Source: Microvirga roseola
GTDB taxonomy: Bacteria > Pseudomonadota > Alphaproteobacteria > Rhizobiales > Beijerinckiaceae
Assembly (NCBI RefSeq): GCF_020866965.1
Contig: NZ_JAJATX010000048.1
Span: 1-32,699, forward strand
Direction: 5' to 3'
DNA: 32,699 nucleotides
A program made the translations under genes and the position numbers. Positions 15,576 to 24,101 of the stretch are shown piece after piece. Under the pieces are notes generated by a model. The model saw only the letters and a program-made list of their open reading frames with translations. It ran no database searches and had not been told where the DNA came from. Position 1 is the first letter of the stretch. The number at the start of each line of letters is the position of its first letter.

Positions 15576-16382
15576 ATGATGCGAGTTTCACCTGACGACG
15601 CTACGCATCGCGCATGCGCTGTGAAGATCACCGGTCTTCACAAGAGCTTCGGTCAGTTAGAAGTTCTGAAAGGCATCTCGCTCGAAGCCCGCGAGGGTGA
15701 TGTGGTGACGCTGATCGGGTCGAGCGGCTCCGGCAAAAGCACCCTCCTGCGCTGCATCAATCTTCTCGAGGTCCCGGATGCGGGCACGCTCAGCGTCGGC
15801 GCTGAGGAGATTCGGTTCACGCCGTCCAGAGGAGGTCGCCCGCCACGGCTGGATTCTCACAAGGTACGCGGGATCCGAATGCGGCTCGGAATGGTGTTCC
15901 AGAGCTTTAATCTCTGGAACCACATGACGGTTCTCGAGAACATCATCGAGGCTCCGCTCTTCGTGCACGGTGTTGCGCGCGCTGAAGCGGTGGAGTTCGC
16001 CAAGCAGTTGCTCGCGAAGGTCGGGCTTTACGAGAAGCGCGACGTCTATCCTGCATTTCTGTCGGGCGGCCAGCAGCAGCGGGCTGCCATCGCCCGAGCC
16101 CTAGCCATCAATCCGCGGGTCATGCTGTTCGACGAGCCCACGTCGGCATTGGATCCCGAATTGGTCGGGGAGGTGCTGAAGGTCATTCGTGACCTCGCGG
16201 ATGAAGGACGCACGATGATCCTTGTCACTCACGAAATGAGCTTCGCCCGCCAGGTGTCGAGCCATGTGGCCTTCCTGCACAAAGGGATCGTGGAGGAGGA
16301 AGGTCCACCGGCGAAAGTCTTCCACAATCCCCAGAGCGAACGGTGCCGCCAGTTCGTCTCTGCCCAGCATGCTCTTGCCTGA
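15576..16382 (+). CDS. Amino-acid ABC importer, ATPase subunit (GlnQ/HisP type)
   Basis: A 268-residue ATPase of the polar amino acid uptake class, which powers import through the two permeases at 17310-18729. Motifs: Walker A GSSGSGKST, Q-loop VFQSFNLW, signature LSGGQQQR, Walker B VMLFDEPTSALDP, H-loop LVTHE. The insert with SRGGRPPRLDSHK between Walker A and the Q-loop is typical of the HisP group. ATG 15576 or 15579 is preferred because GGGG is adjacent and family similarity begins about 15 residues later; an in-frame ATG at 15528 would add 16 residues without family match. First gene of the ATPase - binding protein - permease - permease - aminotransferase series. Confidence 0.9.
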   Translation: MMRVSPDDATHRACAVKITGLHKSFGQLEVLKGISLEAREGDVVTLIGSSGSGKSTLLRCINLLEVPDAGTLSVGAEEIRFTPSRGGRPPRLDSHKVRGIRMRLGMVFQSFNLWNHMTVLENIIEAPLFVHGVARAEAVEFAKQLLAKVGLYEKRDVYPAFLSGGQQQRAAIARALAINPRVMLFDEPTSALDPELVGEVLKVIRDLADEGRTMILVTHEMSFARQVSSHVAFLHKGIVEEEGPPAKVFHNPQSERCRQFVSAQHALA

Positions 16383-16438
16383 TGGCGAGCAGGCGATGAA
16401 TTCAAGCTGCAAGCAGGCGGCGGTATCGGGAGGAAACA

Positions 16439-17218
16439 ATGAAAGCCTTTAGATTGATGTCGCAGATTTCGGGAGGCCTGCTGGCCATCGTGCTCAGCAC
16501 CGCCGCGGTTTCGGCCCAGGACGTCGTCCGGGTCGGCCTCGATCCCGGTCCCTTCCCGCCCTTCACCGACAAGAAAGCCGACGGCAGCCGCTTCGGCTTT
16601 GAGCCCGACCTGCTCGCTTCGTTCTGCGAAGGCATGAAGGTGAAGTGCCAACTGGTCGAGATCACCTGGGATGGCCTGATCTCCGCCCTGAATAACAACA
16701 AGATCGACATGATCTACAACAACATGACGATCACTGAGGAGCGCAAGAAGCGCGTGGACTTCAGCAATCCCTACTACGACACCCGCGTCGTGTTCGTGGG
16801 GCCGAAGGGCGCGCCGGTTCAGCCGACCAAGGAAAGCCTCAAGGGCAAGATCATCGGCGTCATCAGTGGCTCGGTTCATGCCGCCTATGCCCAAGCCCGC
16901 TTCGGCGACAGCGCCGAAATCAAGATCTTCCCGCGCCAGGACGAAGTCACGTCGGACCTCCTGGCCGGACGCCTTGACCTGATGATCTCCGATGCGCTCG
17001 CCATGGAGGAGTTCCTGAAGACTCCCGAGGGCAAGCCCTACGAAATCAAGGCCGAAGCTCCGAAGGATCCGCTCCTCGGCGGCGGTGTCGGCGCCGCGTT
17101 CCGCAAGGGCGATCCTCTTCGCGACAAAATGAACGCTGTCCTGAGCAACATGGTCGCAAGCGGCGAGTACGATAAGATCCAGAAGAAGTACTTCAAGGTC
17201 GACGTCTCTCCCCGCTAA
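16439..17218 (+). CDS. Amino-acid ABC importer, periplasmic binding protein
   Basis: A 259-residue solute-binding protein of family 3. A signal peptide covers residues 1 to about 26 (hydrophobic ISGGLLAIVLSTAAV, cleavage after SAQ). The mature protein begins VVRVGLDPGPFPPFT, then FGFEPDLLASF, WDGLISALNNNKIDMIYNNM and RKKRVDFSNPYYDT, all hallmark segments. Ligand identity cannot be read from sequence; the fold binds polar amino acids, opines and related small amines. GGGAGGAAACA gives a strong ribosome binding site. A hairpin follows the stop at 17228-17255, as is common after binding-protein genes that are expressed more strongly than their permeases. Confidence 0.9.
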   Translation: MKAFRLMSQISGGLLAIVLSTAAVSAQDVVRVGLDPGPFPPFTDKKADGSRFGFEPDLLASFCEGMKVKCQLVEITWDGLISALNNNKIDMIYNNMTITEERKKRVDFSNPYYDTRVVFVGPKGAPVQPTKESLKGKIIGVISGSVHAAYAQARFGDSAEIKIFPRQDEVTSDLLAGRLDLMISDALAMEEFLKTPEGKPYEIKAEAPKDPLLGGGVGAAFRKGDPLRDKMNAVLSNMVASGEYDKIQKKYFKVDVSPR

Positions 17219-17227
17219 GCCGATCCT

Positions 17228-17255
17228 GGGATCCGGCTCTTCGGGGCCGGGTCCC
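17228..17255 (+). terminator. Intra-operon hairpin after the binding-protein gene
   Basis: GGGATCCGGC (17228-17237) pairs with GCCGGGTCCC (17246-17255), ten pairs including one U-G wobble, with an 8-base loop. No T-run follows. Its position between binding protein and permease suggests partial termination or mRNA stabilisation, keeping the binding protein in excess. Confidence 0.5.
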
Positions 17256-17309
17256 GCACAGGCGCATCAGTCATGACCAGATACAACGGCATCGTCGATC
17301 AGGTGGCGC

Positions 17310-18026
17310 ATGGGCCCTGGCGCATTGTTTGAACCGCTCATCAGCACTGTTTCCAGCTGGAAGGGCGTGCTCCTCCAGGGAGCCCTGCTCACCGTGCAGA
17401 TCGCCGCCGGATCGTTTCTGGTCGGCCTGCTGCTCGGCATGACCTCCGCCGTGGCAAAGCTCTGGGGCGGCCCGGCCACGCGCGCGGTCGCCAGCGCCTA
17501 TACGACGGTCTTTCGCGCCATCCCCGAGCTGCTGCTCATCATCCTTCTCTATTATGCGGGCTCTTCCGGCTTGAGCGCATTCCTAGCGGCGCTGGGTTTT
17601 GGACTCGTTGAAATCAACGGCTTTGCGACGGCCGTCGCGGTGCTCGGCATCGTGCAGGGCGCATATGCCGGCGAAATCTTCCGTGGCGCAATCCTTGCAA
17701 TTCCCACCGGGCAACTTGAGGCAGGACGGGCTTTCGCGTTCACGCCTTGGCTGTTCCTCAGGCGCATCATTCTGCCTGCCATGCTGCCGGTGGCTCTCCC
17801 GGGACTCGCCAACCTCTGGGTCGTGCTGATCAAGGAGACGAGCCTCATCAGCGTGATCGGGTTCAGCGAATTGCTGTCCAGCGCCAAGTCTGCGGCCGCC
17901 TCCACGAGGATGTACTTCACCTTCTACTGCGTGGCAGGTCTGATGTATCTCGTCATGACCTTGGCCTCCAACCTTCTGTTCCAATCGGTCGAGCGGCGTT
18001 TCCGCCGAACGCAGCAGGCGATTTGA
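17310..18026 (+). CDS. Amino-acid ABC importer, permease subunit 1
   Basis: A 238-residue inner-membrane permease of the HisQ/GlnP class with about five hydrophobic helices. The cytoplasmic EAA loop that docks the ATPase is visible as GEIFRGAILAIPTGQLEAGR followed by AF. The N-terminal TVQIAAGSFLVGLLLGM helix and the FRAIPELLLIILLYY segment are typical. ATG 17310 follows AGGTGG at short spacing; the family start fits. Ten bases separate it from the next permease, which will form the other half of the channel. Confidence 0.88.
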   Translation: MGPGALFEPLISTVSSWKGVLLQGALLTVQIAAGSFLVGLLLGMTSAVAKLWGGPATRAVASAYTTVFRAIPELLLIILLYYAGSSGLSAFLAALGFGLVEINGFATAVAVLGIVQGAYAGEIFRGAILAIPTGQLEAGRAFAFTPWLFLRRIILPAMLPVALPGLANLWVVLIKETSLISVIGFSELLSSAKSAAASTRMYFTFYCVAGLMYLVMTLASNLLFQSVERRFRRTQQAI

Positions 18027-18036
18027 GGAAGCCGAC

Positions 18037-18729
18037 ATGGACTTCTCTTGGGTGAGCGAATTCTGGCCAATCCTCCTCGGCGGACTGTGGCGAACGCTTC
18101 TTCTTCTGGTTCTCGGGGCGCTGTTCGGCTTTGCCCTGGCAATCCCCGTGGCAGTCGCCCGGATCTCTCCCAATCCGATCCTGTACTACCTCAGTGGCAC
18201 GTTCACGACGGTTATTCGTGGCACCCCCCTCCTGGTGCAGATCTACATTCTCTACTACGGCGTCGGCACGCTCCTCGCCGCCACTCCGGAAGTCCGCACA
18301 AGCATTTTCTGGCCCTATCTGCGCGACGGTTTCTGGTATGTGGTCGTGTCCCTGGCGATCAGCGTGGCAGCTTATGAAGGCGAGCTGCTGCGGGGCGGCC
18401 TGCTGTCCGTCGCCAAGGGTCAGCTGGAAGCGGCCCGCGCATTCGGAATGTCGTCGGGGCTGATGTTCCGCCGCATCTGGCTGCCCTCGGCGTTGCGAAT
18501 GTTGCTCCCGACCCTCGTCGGAGACACCGTTCTGCTGCTGAAGTCGACCGCCCTGGCCTCAACCGTCGCTGTGGTGGATCTCGTGGGTGCGGCGAACCAG
18601 GTGCGCACGCACACGTTCCTCGTGTACGAGCCCCTGCTGACCGTAGCGCTCGTCTATTTGATCATCACGGCGATGATCACATCGATTGCAGGACTGATCA
18701 GCCGGCGCGTTCCGCAGAAGGCTGTGTGA
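18037..18729 (+). CDS. Amino-acid ABC importer, permease subunit 2
   Basis: A 230-residue inner-membrane permease of the HisM/GlnP class. Visible are the TTVIRGTPLLVQIYILYYG segment, the EAA loop GELLRGGLLSVAKGQLEAAR and about five membrane helices. It starts ten bases after the first permease stop with GAGGAAG before ATG, so translation is probably coupled. Together with subunit 1 it forms the transmembrane channel of the importer. Confidence 0.88.
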   Translation: MDFSWVSEFWPILLGGLWRTLLLLVLGALFGFALAIPVAVARISPNPILYYLSGTFTTVIRGTPLLVQIYILYYGVGTLLAATPEVRTSIFWPYLRDGFWYVVVSLAISVAAYEGELLRGGLLSVAKGQLEAARAFGMSSGLMFRRIWLPSALRMLLPTLVGDTVLLLKSTALASTVAVVDLVGAANQVRTHTFLVYEPLLTVALVYLIITAMITSIAGLISRRVPQKAV

Positions 18730-18743
18730 CATCCCGCATGGCG

Positions 18744-18761
18744 TTGACACAGATGGGTCAA
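18744..18761. promoter_or_regulatory. Inverted repeat ahead of the aminotransferase gene
   Basis: TTGAC (18744-18748), eight bases, GTCAA (18757-18761): a perfect short palindrome in the 74-base gap between permease 2 and the aminotransferase. TTGACA here also resembles a -35 box, though no good -10 hexamer follows. Possible secondary promoter or regulator site. Confidence 0.3.
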
Positions 18762-18803
18762 ACCTGAGCTTAACCTGCCCCAATCAAGGTGTCTGAGAGG
18801 ATT

Positions 18804-20003
18804 ATGAGCATGTCACTTCGAGGTGGTCGGGAATTCTTGATGATCCCGGGTCCGACGACGGTTCCGGATGAAGTCCTGGGCGCCATGCACCGGCCGGCGG
18901 TCGACATCTACTCGGGCCCGCTGGTCGAAGTGACCATGTCGTGCCTGCGCGATCTTCGCACCGTGTTCCGAACCGCCGGCGATACCTACATCTACGCGGC
19001 CAACGGCCATGGCGCTTGGGAGTCTGCCCTCACCAACACCTTGTCGCGCGGCGACCGGGTTGTCGTGCTCGAGTCGGGTCTGTTCGCCCTTGGCTGGGCC
19101 GAAATGGCCAAGCGCCTTGGAATCGATGTCATCATTCTTCCAGGCGGCTGGAGGCGGGCTGCGGACCCAGACCAATTGCAGGCTTTTCTGAGAAATGACC
19201 GCGAGGGCCGGGTCAAGGCCGTTCTACTGACACAGGTCGACACCGCGTCGGGTGCGCTCAACGATATCCCGGCGATCCGCCGTGCCGTGGACGAGGCCAA
19301 GCATGGCGCGCTGTTGATGGTGGACCTCATCGCATCGCTGGGAGCAATTCCGTTCGAGATGGACGAGTGGGGGGTCGACGTCGCCGTTGCGGCCTCGCAA
19401 AAAGGCCTGATGATGACGCCGGGCCTGAGCTTCGTGGCTGCCGGCCCGAGGGCCAAGCAGGTGCATCCCAAGGCCGACCTTCGGACCTTCTATTGGGATT
19501 GGAGCTTCCGAGACGGTCCGGAGCATTATCAGAAATATTGCGGCACCTGTCCGGAGCACCTCATGTTCGGCTTCCGCAAGGCGCTCGACCTGATCCTCAG
19601 CGAGGGCCTGGACGATGTTCATCAACGACATCGCCTTTTGGCCGAAGCCACCCGCCGGGCAGTCGCCGAGTGGGCCAAGGGCGGCGCGATCGATTTCAAT
19701 ATCTTGCAGCCGGACCAGCGCTCGGATTCCGTGACAGTCCTGGCAATGGATGAGGCGCATGCCACGCCGCTGTTGGATTACTGCAGGGATGTATGCGGCG
19801 TTGTGCTCGGGATCGCAATCGGCCCGGCCTCTGGCCGTGGCTTCCGGATCGGGCACATGGGCCATATCAACGCGCCCACCCTGCTTGGGACCCTGGGCGT
19901 CATCGAGATGGGCTTGGCTGCGCTGGGAATCCCGCACGGTTCTGGCGGCTGCAGCGCAGCAATCGCCTACCTGGCCGAGAAAACAGACCGCACGTCCGGC
20001 TGA
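18804..20003 (+). CDS. Class V PLP aminotransferase (serine-glyoxylate type)
   Basis: A 399-residue pyridoxal-phosphate enzyme of the alanine/serine-glyoxylate aminotransferase family. Start at ATG 18804 with GAGAGG just before it; an in-frame GTG at 18789 lacks a site. Landmarks: FLMIPGPTTVPDEV, the cofactor-phosphate region ANGHGAWESALTNTL, the ring-stacking Asp region LMVDLIASLGAIPF, and the Schiff-base Lys at residue 200 in AASQKGLMMTPGL, plus the C-terminal RIGHMG motif. It closely resembles the methylotroph serine-glyoxylate aminotransferase in layout. Here it sits in an uptake/hydrolase cluster, not among serine-cycle genes, so the amino donor may be the product of the neighbouring hydrolases rather than serine. 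Confidence 0.88.
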   Translation: MSMSLRGGREFLMIPGPTTVPDEVLGAMHRPAVDIYSGPLVEVTMSCLRDLRTVFRTAGDTYIYAANGHGAWESALTNTLSRGDRVVVLESGLFALGWAEMAKRLGIDVIILPGGWRRAADPDQLQAFLRNDREGRVKAVLLTQVDTASGALNDIPAIRRAVDEAKHGALLMVDLIASLGAIPFEMDEWGVDVAVAASQKGLMMTPGLSFVAAGPRAKQVHPKADLRTFYWDWSFRDGPEHYQKYCGTCPEHLMFGFRKALDLILSEGLDDVHQRHRLLAEATRRAVAEWAKGGAIDFNILQPDQRSDSVTVLAMDEAHATPLLDYCRDVCGVVLGIAIGPASGRGFRIGHMGHINAPTLLGTLGVIEMGLAALGIPHGSGGCSAAIAYLAEKTDRTSG

Positions 20004-20124
20004 GGGCAGTTCCAGCCTCGCGCTTGCCTCGCCCGCTTCTCACGAGGCTTGCAGGATGTTGGATCGAGCGGGTTCCAGAAGCCGTCAAAGCAGGCCGGCA
20101 TCTGTTTTGAACCCCGCCGAGGTG
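20004..20124. other. Convergent intergenic region
   Basis: The gap between the convergent aminotransferase and acylase genes holds a 6-bp stem GCCTCG/CGAGGC near 20024-20053 with an 11-base loop and no T-run. It may be a weak terminator. Confidence 0.3.
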
Positions 20125-22503
20125 CTACACCCCCGCCGCCCGAGCGGCCTGCACATAGGGGGCTGACGCGCGCCGCGGCTCCAGCCTGATCCTGTGGGGT
20201 GCCGCCGCATCGACCGCTTCGCGCGAGTACAACATCGGCACATACTGACCCACTGCCCAGATGGGCGCGAGATCGCTGTAGTGCGGCGAGCGCGGATCGC
20301 CCGATTGCCCCGGAGCATTGATCCAGCGGCTCTCGTCCCACGCTCCGACATCAACGACCATTCGAACCGAGGCGCCTGCGATCGTGCGGAAGTCCGATGG
20401 GCGATAGCCGGTATGCATCGGCGTGACCGAACTGCCGCCGTGCGGGAACGGACCGATGTTGAAAGCCTCGTTGCCATGCTCGACGGAGGCCAGCGAATGC
20501 TCGAATAGGGCGTGGTGCAGCCTGCCCCAAGCCCAAGTGGAGGAGTCCGCGCCGAGCCGATCGGCGCAATCCCGCCAAGCCGCCGCGAGCGTCGTGCGCA
20601 GCAGTTCATCCCGCCCATACGCAGGGCTTGCGCCGAAACGCTCATCCGGTGTTTCAAGCGCACGGAGAATGCCCTCGATGTCTCCTGGAGCCAGAAGCCC
20701 GCGCATTTTGTCGTCCGGGACCAGTGCCTCAAGAAGCCCTGTCTTCAGGTGCTTAGCCCACCACAACTCAAACAGCGCAGCAGGTCCACTGTCGACCGCC
20801 AACGCATGATCCCAGCCCTTGAGATAGGCGAGCGCGGCTGCCGCATCTCCCTCCGCTTCGAGGCCGTTCAACAGGCTGCAGACCCGCCGCGCCGGCATAG
20901 ACACGACGTCGGTTTGCAGCCGGCACGCATCGTCGACGGAATGCTGCGGCGATCGGCGGAGGACCTCGTGAATGCGGGTGGTGCGTGAATTCTCGATCCA
21001 TTCGTAGCCGACTGCATGAGGATAGTCGGGCGGCAGGTTCATCTCGTTCGCCGTTGCGAAGAAGCCTTTCTCCGGGTTCACCACTCTGGGAAGCTTCTCG
21101 TTGTCGAGGAAACCGTCCCACTCATACCGGCCGTCTCCGGGAACCGGCATGAGGCCGTCCCAGTTGGGGCGCACTGGCGTCCAACCAGCTGGCACCCAGG
21201 CGATCGTGCCTTGCACGTCGGCAAAGACGTGGTTCGACGAGGGCACGCCCCAACCACGCATAGCATCGCGAAATTCCGCAATGTTCCTGGCACGCATGGA
21301 CGTGAGGCTCCTCAGGTAGGGCGCGGACCCTGGGGCGGACCACACCGATCTGACGGCGTAAGCCTTTTGCCGCTCGGGCTGCTCGAACAGCACCGGGCCG
21401 TGCCGGGTGAATTTGAGGGACATCACCTGGTCGGGCGCGCCCTTGACGGCGAATACCTCCTCGACAACCTGCATCTCCTGCCACGAATCCTCGTAGCGGT
21501 AGCCTGTCGGCTCGCCCTGTTTCGTCTCATAGACGTAGAGATCCTCCTGATCGGCATAGAAGATCGTGAGGCTGAAGGCGATCTGTCCATTGTGTCCGAT
21601 CGACACGCCAGGAACGACCGGCTCTCCGGCCCCGATCACATCCAGTCCAGGCGCGCTCAGATGCACCAGATAGCGCAGGGCCGGGATGGCGTGGTTTCGA
21701 TGGGGGTCGCTTGCCATGAGCGGCCTTCCCGTGGCCGTATGAGCCGCATCGACCACCCAGTTGTTCGAGCCCTGCAAGCCGACTTCCGCGACAACATCAC
21801 CGAGATCGGTCACCTTTGTCCACTTCCAGGCCTCCTCGAGAGAAGCCGCGAGACGCTCAGGCGAGAACATCACGGCTGCCGTTCCAAGCTTGTAGGCGGC
21901 CAGAACCTCCAACGGGACGGGCGACGGATCAAGCCCTTCGGGAACGGTCGGAACGATCGCCGGCTCCAGCACCTTCCGAAGATCGTCTGTTGCTTGATCC
22001 GCACCTGTAAGGACATGGGTGCGGAGCACCTCGGACAGGATATTGCGGGTCATCGCATGGCTTCGGATCCGGACAACATCCTCGGGCTCCCATCGGGCGG
22101 GCTTCGTGCCCATCTGTGTGAACTCGGGTGGAAGCCTCTCGGGCTCGCGCTCCGTCAATGCGATGTACGCGTTGATGCCGGTGACAAAGGCTGTGCAGAT
22201 GTCTTTTGCATCGGGCGCGTAGGTTGCCCATTCGGCATCCATGTCTCCGCGGTAGAGGAAAAGCCGGGACGTGTAATCCTGCGCCAGGTATCCCGGCCCG
22301 AAGTCGGCGGCGAGCAGGCCGAGGCCCCTTTTGCGCCAAAGATCGAGTTGCCAGAGACGGTCGCGCGCCGCGTTGAAGCCCTGCGCAAAAAACAGATCGT
22401 CGAGCGAGTCCGCCCGGATGTGAGGAACGCCCCATGGGTCGACGAGGATCTCCGCAGGCGCATTCAGGCCTTCAACAGACTCAATCTGGATGGTGCTCGT
22501 CAT
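20125..22503 (-). CDS. Penicillin acylase family Ntn hydrolase
   Basis: A 792-residue member of the penicillin amidase (S45) family, which hydrolyses amide bonds of N-acyl compounds (penicillins, acyl-homoserine lactones, other acyl amines). The precursor layout is complete: alpha part with ILVDPWGVPHIRADS and FAQGFNAARDRLWQLDLWR, spacer, then the self-cleavage site with GSNNWVV, making Ser-246 the nucleophile of the beta chain. Further landmarks are LMASDPHRNHAIPALRY, then GVSIGHNGQIAFSLT and the C-terminal GGSSVTP. Relatives are usually exported, yet no signal peptide is seen at the N-terminus (MTSTIQIESVEG), pointing to a cytoplasmic enzyme. It lies 154 bases downstream of the deacetylase-like gene, same strand. 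Confidence 0.88.
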   Translation of the reverse strand: MTSTIQIESVEGLNAPAEILVDPWGVPHIRADSLDDLFFAQGFNAARDRLWQLDLWRKRGLGLLAADFGPGYLAQDYTSRLFLYRGDMDAEWATYAPDAKDICTAFVTGINAYIALTEREPERLPPEFTQMGTKPARWEPEDVVRIRSHAMTRNILSEVLRTHVLTGADQATDDLRKVLEPAIVPTVPEGLDPSPVPLEVLAAYKLGTAAVMFSPERLAASLEEAWKWTKVTDLGDVVAEVGLQGSNNWVVDAAHTATGRPLMASDPHRNHAIPALRYLVHLSAPGLDVIGAGEPVVPGVSIGHNGQIAFSLTIFYADQEDLYVYETKQGEPTGYRYEDSWQEMQVVEEVFAVKGAPDQVMSLKFTRHGPVLFEQPERQKAYAVRSVWSAPGSAPYLRSLTSMRARNIAEFRDAMRGWGVPSSNHVFADVQGTIAWVPAGWTPVRPNWDGLMPVPGDGRYEWDGFLDNEKLPRVVNPEKGFFATANEMNLPPDYPHAVGYEWIENSRTTRIHEVLRRSPQHSVDDACRLQTDVVSMPARRVCSLLNGLEAEGDAAAALAYLKGWDHALAVDSGPAALFELWWAKHLKTGLLEALVPDDKMRGLLAPGDIEGILRALETPDERFGASPAYGRDELLRTTLAAAWRDCADRLGADSSTWAWGRLHHALFEHSLASVEHGNEAFNIGPFPHGGSSVTPMHTGYRPSDFRTIAGASVRMVVDVGAWDESRWINAPGQSGDPRSPHYSDLAPIWAVGQYVPMLYSREAVDAAAPHRIRLEPRRASAPYVQAARAAGV

Positions 22504-22657
22504 GGCTGGGGAGCTCTGTTGCTTAGCGTTGGAGATGTTGCTGCCGATGGCTTTGACATCCTTCCGGAGGGAATGGGATGTGATAGGCCTGAAGCGCTGG
22601 CGAACTTAAATACTCACCAGCGGGGCGAGCACGATGATGCGTCGGGCCGACGGTCCT

Positions 22658-23506
22658 TCATGCCCGCAGCGCTTCAGCCGCAGCGCGGGTTCGGAACCGC
22701 TCGGCAGCCTCTTCCATCGTGAGAAAATGGGCGCCGCGCTCGAGAAGCGAGCAGATCAGGCGCTCGAGCATGATCATGCGGTGCCCGCGGCCGATGACGA
22801 AAGGATGGAACGTGTAGGTGAGACACCCCCACTCTTCGGTGCGTGCCATGTACTCGAAATCATGGACCCAGTTTTCGAGGACCAGTCCCGCATTCGCCAG
22901 CCCTGGGAAGACCACGTCCTTGAACCGCATGAACTCGAAATGCGGAAAGTCGTCGAGCGACCAGCTGACGGGCATTTCGACCAATGTGGTCGTCTCGCCG
23001 AATTGGATCGGTTCCTCATCCGGCACGACATCGTTGCGGCGGGCGAAGTAAGGATGATGGTCATGCCCCATCATGCTGCTGTCGTAGAGAAAGCCATGCT
23101 TGAGCAGCAGGTCGACCGTCACAGGGCTGAGATCCCAGGCCGGGGACCTGTAGCCCCGCGGGCTGCGGCCGGTCACCTCGGCGATGGCCTCACTGGCACG
23201 GACGAGGTCCGCCTCCTCTTTCTCTGGGGCGAGGCTGGCCGGAGTTGCATGGGTCCAGCCGTGATTGGCAATCTCATGCCCGGCCCCGATGATCCGGCGG
23301 CAGTGATCCGGGTAGGTCTTGACGACGGTTCCTGGAACGAACCAAGAGGCCTTGATCCGATATTTGTCCAGGAGCGCCAGAATCCGGGGAACGGCAGCGG
23401 CTCCGAACTCCCCGCGTGAAACAGGTGTCGGACTCTTGAGCCCGCGAGCAACCATAACGGACATCGCGTCAAAGTCGAACGTTAGGCACACGGCATGACG
23501 GCTCAT
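22658..23506 (-). CDS. NodB-fold (CE4) deacetylase / cyclic imidase-like hydrolase
   Basis: A 282-residue NodB-homology protein. Start at ATG 23506 because AAGAGGAAAT precedes it and the family N-terminus MSRHAVCLTFDFDA begins there. Metal and catalytic motifs: the DFD Asp pair, HGWTH (His-x3-His ligands), then GYRSPAWDLS and LVEMPVSWSLDD. This subgroup, with HpPgdA and PuuE-like proteins, includes small-molecule amidohydrolases such as cyclic imide hydrolases besides sugar deacetylases. There is no signal peptide or membrane anchor, so a cytoplasmic small-molecule substrate is more likely than peptidoglycan. It leads the minus-strand pair with the penicillin-acylase-like gene and faces the importer operon. 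Confidence 0.85.
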   Translation of the reverse strand: MSRHAVCLTFDFDAMSVMVARGLKSPTPVSRGEFGAAAVPRILALLDKYRIKASWFVPGTVVKTYPDHCRRIIGAGHEIANHGWTHATPASLAPEKEEADLVRASEAIAEVTGRSPRGYRSPAWDLSPVTVDLLLKHGFLYDSSMMGHDHHPYFARRNDVVPDEEPIQFGETTTLVEMPVSWSLDDFPHFEFMRFKDVVFPGLANAGLVLENWVHDFEYMARTEEWGCLTYTFHPFVIGRGHRMIMLERLICSLLERGAHFLTMEEAAERFRTRAAAEALRA

Positions 23507-24101
23507 GATTTCCTCTTGAATCAAACAAAACGGGGTACCTTACATGTCAGCGGGGACGACTGAGTCCCGAGACATCATGCCCCCTCGAGTTCCGCTTCGG
23601 ATGGCGCACCCCGTTGGGAAGAAACAACGCGGATACGCCTCTCCCTCTTCTCCGTATCGATGCTAAGCTTGTATCGCGTATCGATACGATCGAATTGATA
23701 ATTGATGATGCACGCAGGATCGCTCGACTGTCAAGCGAGCGCGTCGAGATGGCACGTTCAGTTTGTCTCTTGGCGGTGCGGGCCGGTTTGACGACGATAT
23801 TCTCCTGCCGGGCGGGCATACGCGTCGCGATGCGCAGCCAATTCTTCATCGCGGGCGAAGGCCGGCAATGCCGTCGACGCCCTGAGCGGCAACCGATAAC
23901 CGCCGCCTCGGCGACGGCAACCCTTCACTGTACCGGAGTGATATAGGAAGCACCGGTGGACGCGGATTGCGCCCACCGTGACGGATGCTCCGCAGGGGCC
24001 TCGTGAATATTCCCGCGGGTTCCATATCAGCTGTTCGTCAAGGCTGACAGAGTACCTCCTGGATCACTGCGCAATGCCACCGACCTCATGCTGACCTGAG
24101 A
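23507..24101. other. Regulatory/non-coding stretch right of the catabolic cluster
   Basis: Frames of about 100 codons exist on both strands (23614-23946 plus, 23547-23849 minus), but neither shows a domain or a defensible start. The stretch includes the GTATCG repeat cluster and a CGCTCG/CGAGCG stem near 23725-23745. It probably holds the promoter of the minus-strand hydrolase pair and the right edge of the accessory cluster. Confidence 0.4.
23653..23691. promoter_or_regulatory. GTATCG repeat cluster with a 12-bp palindrome
   Basis: GTATCG occurs at 23654, 23671 and 23678; the last is part of the perfect palindrome CGTATCGATACG (23677-23688). The cluster is about 170 bases upstream of the deacetylase start on the minus strand. 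It resembles a GntR- or LacI-like operator. No regulator gene for it is adjacent except IclR at the far end of the cluster. Confidence 0.35.

Noticed and set aside
21016..22722. 568-codon plus frame opposite the penicillin-acylase gene
   Set aside because: Antisense shadow; the minus frame has the full Ntn-hydrolase layout.
22658..23506. PuuE-type allantoinase making the cluster a purine/allantoin pathway with a PucG-like aminotransferase
   Set aside because: The hydrolase motifs fit the HpPgdA/cyclic-imidase side better, the aminotransferase resembles serine-glyoxylate enzymes more than PucG, and no other purine catabolic gene is present.
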